Origin: Chrysemys picta bellii
Lineage: Eukaryota; Chordata; Testudines; Emydidae
Length of the DNA stretch: 64,000 nt
Assembly (NCBI RefSeq): GCF_011386835.1
Contig: NC_088795.1
Location: forward strand, 104,964,434-105,028,433
Direction: 5' to 3'
Within the stretch, counting starts at the first letter, position 1. The number at the start of each line of letters is the position of its first letter. Under the pieces are notes generated by a model. The model did no database searches. It saw only the letters and a program-made list of their open reading frames with translations, and was not told the origin of the DNA. This document shows, in pieces, positions 57,543 through 64,000 of the stretch. The position numbers were made by a program, and so were the translations under genes.

Positions 57543-59488
57543 AGACCTGAAGAAAACACAGAAGTTTTGCATTTTACTCTGAAGTATATAACAAGAATCA
57601 CATTTTCCTCACTATCTTATGTGAGTCAAAAAAGTGACAAGTTACTCCTGCAACAGGCTGAACTTACATCAGCCCCAAAGATACAGAGAGCAATAGAATC
57701 TGAAAAAAGGCCACCCCAAAACCTAGGCAGGAAAAATAGAGCTAAGCAAACCAATAGTGCTGCAAATAGAATCTAACATTCCAGCATTTTGCACATGGGT
57801 CTTGAAGCTGTCAATCTCACAGTAGGGTGTGATGACAATGAATCGACTCAACTGCTGGAGGAGCAAGAATTAGATAAAGAGACAGGCATGCCAAGTCAAT
57901 ATTACTAGTGTGTGCATGTTCCAGTGGGTTTTAAAATTGTGCAACTGTTCTTAGACGGAGTCACTCAGTGTATCTGTATGTACATGTAAGAGGATAGTCA
58001 CTCTACTTGTGTAGACTTGTTAAGATTGTAGATATAAAGCAGCAATGAAAGCTGTTAACAGATCTGTGTAAAGGAATTTCTAACAAAGAGGTCCAAATGA
58101 AAATTAATTCTTTTATGAACATCCCCTCATTTCCAACAAATGCTAAATAATATTAAAGCTGTGTTGGCACCTCTCAACAGGAAGCACAGGAGATCAGAAA
58201 AGAAAAAGTTATGCTATATTATAGTAGCATGAAATTCCCCTCCACTATATACAAATCCAGGATTTTTCAAATATTTGCTATTGTTTCTATTAGCTATAGT
58301 GAAAAACTGAATTTTATTGACAGGTATTTTATTCACAACAAACAATGCTAGTGGGGATACTCTGTTTTACAGCTGGTATTAATAATCTTACTTTCAGGAG
58401 TTTATTTGAAAAAGGAAACTAATTTTAAATTCTTACAGAAATATCTATAATAAAATGAAGACAATTGTTTAGTAATTCAGAAGTTCACTGTTTGTCATGC
58501 ATTTTTCCAATACAACTTATGTACTCAAGTGGCAAAATTAAGTATGGATTCAGTTTTCCAGGTATTAGAATATTTGCTACCTTTGTACTGCAACAGTCGG
58601 CAAACATTCAAAGAGATTATAATCTCTCTCATAAAATAACTTTGATTACAAAGACCAAAGTAAGGCTTTCTGTGTTTTATGAAGGTGGGTAGTGATGATT
58701 ATGGAAACAATTTAATAAAGGCTTGGGGATAGGAAATATTCAAGTCAGTTGCACATTGACCTGGGCACATGGGCAAATGATGATATCCAAAGGCGTAGAG
58801 AACTCAACATATATTTCTGATTACTGATTTATACTATGGTAACACCTACACACCCTAAACAAGACTGAAGTCAGATTGTACAATGCCTAGCACAAACAAT
58901 GAGAGTCAGCCTGTGCCTTGAAAAGCTCACAAACAATAGAGAAGATAGGTAAGTCCTTTCACCTTTTCATGCCTGTGTTTCTCCTATCTCCTTTTGACTA
59001 AGATCACACAGCACAGCCAGGAAGAGAACTAAAGTCTCCTGATTCCCAGTCCACTGCCTGATCCACACAACCACATTGCCTCCTATAGATTAGTACTATA
59101 ATAGGTTTGTTTTTTCACACTGAGAAATAATTATTCTGTTAGTGACCACAAATTGCAAAAATACACAAAGGGACTTTATAATTCAAGATTACCCGTTTTA
59201 TCATCTCCAGAAAAGGAGAAACATGTCTATAGAGGAAGCTCACTTCCTCATTATGTAGATATTTTATGGAATAAGAAGAGACCTAGCAGCCCAAGTACTT
59301 CATCAATTTGTATGCACTTTTCCTTCTTCAATTTAAGTTTCATACTGCACTATTACAAAAAGCTGGAAAGCCAGAAATTTGATTATCTTCAAGTTAGAGT
59401 ATTAACCCTGTGGACACTGGTTAGTATATCTAAAGAGTCTATAAAGCTTTTACCTTCATCCTATCAACACGGTAGTACAGACAGTGGG
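55906..59488. other. No supported gene; A-runs and a CA repeat
   Basis: Unique-looking sequence with A runs at about 56037-56055 and 56269-56282. Frames up to 118 codons have no recognised domain. Confidence 0.5.
57512..57541 (+). repeat. (AC)n microsatellite
   Basis: Fifteen AC units, directly after 'catacatgtgt'. Confidence 0.97.
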
Positions 59489-59732
59489 CCAGATTTCCAA
59501 AGGTATTGAAGTGCCTAAGGATGCAAATAGGCACCCAGTGAGATTTTCAAGAGTACTTAGATGCTTAACTACCATTGATTTGAATGGGGGTTTTAGGAAT
59601 ATTTTCCTTCAAAATTGCCCAGATACCTAACTCCCATTGAAATCTATGGGAGTTAAGCATCTAGTTAAGTTTCTGAAAGCACTTAAGTACTTATCTGCAT
59701 CCTTTAGTACCTAAATACCTTTGAAAATCTGG
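59489..59732. mobile_element. Palindromic MITE, about 118-bp arms
   Basis: 'ccagatttccaaaggtatt' at the left end pairs with 'aatacctttgaaaatctgg' at the right end. Pairing continues inward ('gcctaaggatgca' with 'tgcatcctttagt', 'gatgcttaactaccattgat' with 'aatctatgggagttaagcatc'). It is a nearly symmetric ancient DNA element with moderate divergence. Confidence 0.8.
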
Positions 59733-59807
59733 CACAATATGCCAATAGCCTAATCAAGAGAGCATTTACAGTATGTCCTCAATACCATAATTAATATGCA
59801 AACTCTT

Positions 59808-60503
59808 AGAATCATAGAATATCAGAGTTGGAAGGGACCTCAAGAGGTCATCTAGTCCAACCCCCTGCTCAAAGCAGTACCAATTCCCAATCATCCCAGC
59901 CAGGGCTTTGTCAAGCCTGACCTTAAAAACCTCAAAGGAAGGAGATTCCACCACCTCCCTAGGTAACCCATTCCAGTGCTTCACAGCCCTCCTAGTGAAA
60001 AAGTTTTTGCTAATATCCAACCTAAACCTCCCCCACTGCAACTTGAGACCATTGGTCCTTGTTGTGTCATCTCTACCACTGAGAACAGTCTAGATCCATC
60101 CTCTTTGGAACCCCCTTTCAAGTAGTTGAAAGCAGCTATCAAATACCCACTCATTCTTCTCTTCTGCAGACTAAACAATCCCAGTTCCCTCAGCTTCTCC
60201 TCATAAGTCATGTGCTCCAGCCCCCTAATCATTTTTGTTGCCCTCTGCTGGACTCTTTCCAATTTTTCCACATCCTTCTTGTAGTGCGGGGTCCAAAACT
60301 GGACACAATACTCCAGATGAGGCCTAACCAATGTTGAATAGAGGCGAACGATCACGTCCCTCAATCTACTGGCAATGCCCCTACTTATACAGCCCAAAAG
60401 GCTGTTAAACTTCTTGGCAACAAGGGCACACTGTCAACTCATATCCAGCTTCTTGTCCACTGTAACCCCTAGGTCCTTTTCTGCAGAACTGCTGCCTATC
60501 TGT
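59808..60503 (-). mobile_element. CR1 LINE 3' fragment, young subfamily
   Basis: Antisense CR1 starting at the tail 'gaatcatagaatatcagag' with the GGACCTCAAGAGGTC hairpin. On the minus strand it encodes [54 protein letters not shown] and [19 protein letters not shown], close to the intact ORF2 at 9.8 kb. It is 5'-truncated near 60503 with a frameshift near 60010-60070. Dead, but the same subfamily as the intact copy. Confidence 0.95.
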
Positions 60504-61279
60504 AGCAGGCTCTTGTGTTACAGTTGGCCAAGAAGGCTAGCTGACGTACTTTGACCCCAAAGTAAAGAATAGCAGCTCAGTAATAGGTCATAAACCCCCA
60601 ATGCAATCACCATTTTCAGCATAGTCACTAAGAGTACTACATTACCTGCAATTAACTAACAATAACAATGCCAGAAATATGCACCTAACATAAAAGAGGA
60701 TGAAGAGACAGAGGATAAAAGGCAGCCATGTTATTAGGAATACGGGCAAGGATTGCTCAGGGTAAGTACAGTTTACCAAAAGGAGAAAGTCAGTTTGAAA
60801 CAGGAAACAAATTTTATTGTCAAGAGGGTAAAGGACAGATTATGGTGGTGGCTGGCTAGTTTTAAAGGATGAGTGAGGGGTACACATAACAGAGTTTAAG
60901 AGGTGGATCATTGCTCTTATCAATGCACTAGTCTATGCTCTATCCTGATGCATAAACGTTTTTTTGGTAATTAGTGATGAAAACAGTTTCTATAAAACAT
61001 TCTGAGGAATGTCTTTAGCTTCATTTCATACACAATGCAGTAATAGTAACTGTCCATTTACAGCAGCAAATTTTCATATTTGAAAAAAAAAGGTCTTTAA
61101 TCTCAATATGTCACTGCTAGTCCACTTCCGGGAATAGTTCATTAATTTGCAACTACTAAAGTGATCAAGATATAAAGTTCTATTCTCAATTACACCGTTG
61201 TAACTTCGGAGTCATGCCAGTAAAATCAATAGAGTAAATGAGACCAGAAACTGGGTTTTAGTATCACACAAATATCCAG

Positions 61280-61314
<35 letters not shown>
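61280..61314 (+). repeat. (TC)n microsatellite
   Basis: TC dinucleotides with one phase slip near 61300. Confidence 0.95.
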
Positions 61315-61939
61315 ACCATGCCAGGTGAGAATTCTCCAACCCCGCTAAAAGGAATGAGGGGTCTCTCCCCAGTCTCCCAAAACAGACAAAGCAGCACTGG
61401 TTTCTCCCCCTCTCCCCATTGAAATGTGGGTATATTGTTTGCTGTTGCTATTTATCAGGCATGCTTGAAGAATGGGGGGAATCTGACATGTGCATAACTT
61501 CTATTAATATTAATAGTAGCATGCCAAGAGAAGACTAGATCCTTTTATCTTAGTATGGGTGTAGTCAGCTTTGTAATGTCTACTTTTGACAGCTATTATT
61601 TTAATTAATCACCTTCTGATTAACAAGAACAGACATTACCAGCAGTCTCCATCTCCTGTCTCACATCATCATCTATAGACAAAAGAGAAAAGAAAAGAAA
61701 AAAGGAAAATAACCTGCACTTCCTTTAAAAAGCAAAAGCTGCAAGACTCCTCAAGAATTCAGAATGCAGAGGCCTACACAGCTGATTGGATCATCAGTGC
61801 CCCATATGTATGTGTTGCTCTGTTGATCAGGAAAACTAGAGTCTGACTGCAGAGGGAACACAGCCTGGATGCACATGATTACCTTTTTGATTAATTTTCC
61901 CATTCCCATTGTTGCTTTTTGTCCCCTGTTGAGCCACAA

Positions 61940-61940
<1 letters not shown>

Positions 61941-61996
<56 letters not shown>
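61941..61996 (+). repeat. (TC)n(AC)n compound microsatellite
   Basis: Seven TC units run straight into about 21 AC units. Confidence 0.97.
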
Positions 61997-61998
<2 letters not shown>

Positions 61999-62644
61999 CC
62001 TATTCCATGAATGGAAGGGCAGTTGCTCTGCCTTTTTTGGGGGGTGGGGGAGTGTTACTAGATATTTGTTTATTCATGTTCAAACATATTTCAGTTAAAA
62101 GTGACAAGTCATATAAGGCCACATCATAACTTTAAAAATAGCATAAAATTGAAGCTTGACATGTCTGTTTCTTAAACATGACCGAGCATACTGATCACAT
62201 ACAAAGGACACATAAAAACACTAACAGATTATTTGGTCTTTTTTGGGGGTGGGGAAAGGGGCCTACTTATAATACAGCAAGCAAACGTGAGCTAAAGAAA
62301 CATATTTTGGGGCTATTACCCATGTTAAAAAAAACTTTTTTCCAAGTTAATACTTGCTTTAACTGACAAAATAGTCTCTCCCAGCCTTTGGATTCTCTAC
62401 AATAAGGGCTTGTGGTACAACCTACAGCACTCAAGAGACGGTGGTTTGATTTTCACTTGTCAGGTTGGAAATTGCAACCACAGTAATTAGTAGTGACTGG
62501 ATTTCGACATGCTAAACAAGGAGCGTGCTCCTTAAATTGCTCCAAGTCGGAGAAGTCTGAGTGAAGAAAAATAACACTGAAATACTAACTTAAATCCTCT
62601 TTAAATCCTGCTCCTGAGGAAGTTATAAGCATCACTAATCTTAC

Positions 62645-62765
62645 CACTGTAGTTAGTATTATTTGTATTAAAGTAGCACCTAGAGGCCCATGCCAAGAGT
62701 GGGGCCCCATTGTGCTAAATGTTGTACATACAAAACAAGAGACAGCTCTGTCTACAATCTCCAAT
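62645..62765 (-). repeat. Ancient interspersed repeat (MIR-like)
   Basis: 'agcacctagaggcccatgcc', 'ggggccccattgtgctaaat' and 'gttgtacatacaaaacaaga' match the repeat at 23935-24055. The strand is uncertain. Confidence 0.5.
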
Positions 62766-63667
62766 ATTACTACCAGTGACGGAACTCCACGGGTAGAGAA
62801 TATCAGATCCACATTTTGCAAACATAGGGTTTTGACAGAATGGAGGTGCAAGGATTTGTCCTGCAAATGAGTAAGGCGTTTGCCCCCTGGATACCGAGTA
62901 ACTGGGAAGATCTACTAATGCCTACAAATCCCTATGGAGGCTCTGCTGCACAGCATGGGCTCCAGGGCCCTCTGAACTTTCCAAGCTTCCTAACACAGGA
63001 GTTTCTAATAGCCCTGAATTGACAGGACCCTGGGATCCCTCTCAAGAAGGTGCTGACCAGCACAGAGGGGACTCCTCACACATGCTCTTAATGCAGCCCT
63101 AGACTACACTTTTTGGAAATAGCAGAGGGTAGAGAGTCCCCAGCACTATCATATCATGCTCCTTCATGTGCAATGGCAACAAGGATTTGGGGGTGGGGGA
63201 AGAGGGTGAATGGTGCTGCAGAGATCTATATTTTGAGCTGCATATTTTAATTAAAATTTACTCTAAAGAAATGGAAAACAAATCACAAGAAAGATCTCCA
63301 TTGCAACATAAACCCTCCTTCTACATACCTCAGGACTGCCAGGGGTACTCCCTAGTGAGTGGGGGGAATTCCACACACAATCTCCGAATTCTGCTCAGTA
63401 CAAGAGAAAAACAGAAGTCCTATGGAGGCCCAGTGAAGTCTACCTGCATATTATAAATTGTAGGATTGGGTTCTACTAGTTTATATTGAACTAGGGGGAC
63501 AAGGATATGGTCTTATTGCATTTTGAACATCCACCGTTTTTAAGAAAAAAAAAACCACCACCACCACCACCATGATAATCCCATGTATTCTCATATGTCA
63601 GAAATGCAGCAAGTACCCTTTTGTTTGTTTTAAGAACTTTAAATGTGTAAAAAAAAAAAAGGATTTA
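62766..63667. other. No supported gene; ACC repeat
   Basis: Contains (ACC)n at about 63554-63572 and A runs near 63544 and 63649. Frames up to 96 codons lack domains. Confidence 0.5.
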
Positions 63668-63935
63668 GACTGAAATCATGTCTACACTGCTGGCACTAAA
63701 GGGGTGTATCTACCGCACCATAGTCAAGCTGCTGTAACCCCATAGTATAGATGCAGACTACAATGACTGAAGGGGTTTTCTGTTGCTGTAGAAACTCCGC
63801 CTCTACTAGTGGAAAAACATTCTTCCATCAACCTGGCTGGGTTAGGTCATCCTAGGTACAGTGCTCAGGAGTGTGGATTTTTCACCTCTAAGTGCCATGG
63901 TTATGTTGAACTGAGTTCTAAGTTTAGATCAGGCC
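63668..63935. mobile_element. MITE-like element, GTCTACACT ends
   Basis: The left end 'aatcatgtctacactgctgg' and the right end's reverse complement 'ggcctgatctaaactta' resemble the GGCCTTGTCTACACT termini of the element at 46.6 kb. The ends are diverged and no duplication was found. Confidence 0.4.
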
Positions 63936-64000
63936 TTAATATTTTCAAAGTGATCAGTGATTCTGCCTCAGTTTTTGGATGCTCAACTGGCATCATTTTC

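Larger units (their letters stand above)
60504..62644. other. No supported gene; microsatellites
   Basis: Apart from the TC and TC/AC repeats listed separately, the sequence is unique-looking and non-coding. Confidence 0.5.

Overview
This 64 kb window is AT-rich vertebrate DNA dominated by transposable elements. I found no convincing host-gene exon, tRNA gene, rRNA or CRISPR array. The repeat set points to a turtle, most likely a cryptodire: recent CR1 LINEs ending in the ATTCTATG octamer, a tRNA-derived SINE whose 3' tail matches the CR1 tail (the tortoise pol III/SINE, or Cry I, type), Penelope-like elements (PLEs) and many short 8-bp-TSD (hAT-type) elements. The species assignment is inference from these repeats.

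The centrepiece is at 8.56-14.72 kb. A 5'-truncated PLE on the minus strand (reverse transcriptase followed by a GIY-YIG endonuclease) has a 9-bp target-site duplication (TSD). It is split by a plus-strand CR1 of about 3.97 kb inserted in the reverse-transcriptase C-terminal region. That CR1 keeps an open ORF1 (coiled coil plus SGNH/GDSL-esterase-like domain) and an uninterrupted 949-codon ORF2 (AP endonuclease plus reverse transcriptase). It has a 4-bp ATAG duplication and three terminal octamers, so it is a young copy. The host PLE carries two nonsense codons and a frameshift.

Other nests are: a plus-strand CR1 (18.39-20.74 kb) inside an older minus-strand CR1 (17.69-22.11 kb); a PLE fragment with a 15-bp TSD inside a CR1 tail (32.7 kb); and a hAT-like element against a CR1 tail (27.2 kb). 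At 38.0-38.2 kb a PLE fragment forms an almost perfect 74-bp-arm fold-back with a 12-bp TSD. All three PLE copies contain a hammerhead-ribozyme-like core on the minus strand.

At least eleven short non-autonomous DNA elements have recognisable termini, most with exact or near-exact 8-bp TSDs. They include three copies of one CAGGGC family (28.2, 30.4, 38.6 kb) and two copies of a TAGGGTTACCAT family with minisatellite cores (16.2, 26.1 kb). Three LTR-like segments (4.8-6.0, 22.1-22.6, 41.2-41.9 kb), eroded LINE remnants (54-56 kb), ancient palindromic repeats and microsatellites make up most of the rest. The unannotated stretches look like unique intergenic or intronic DNA.
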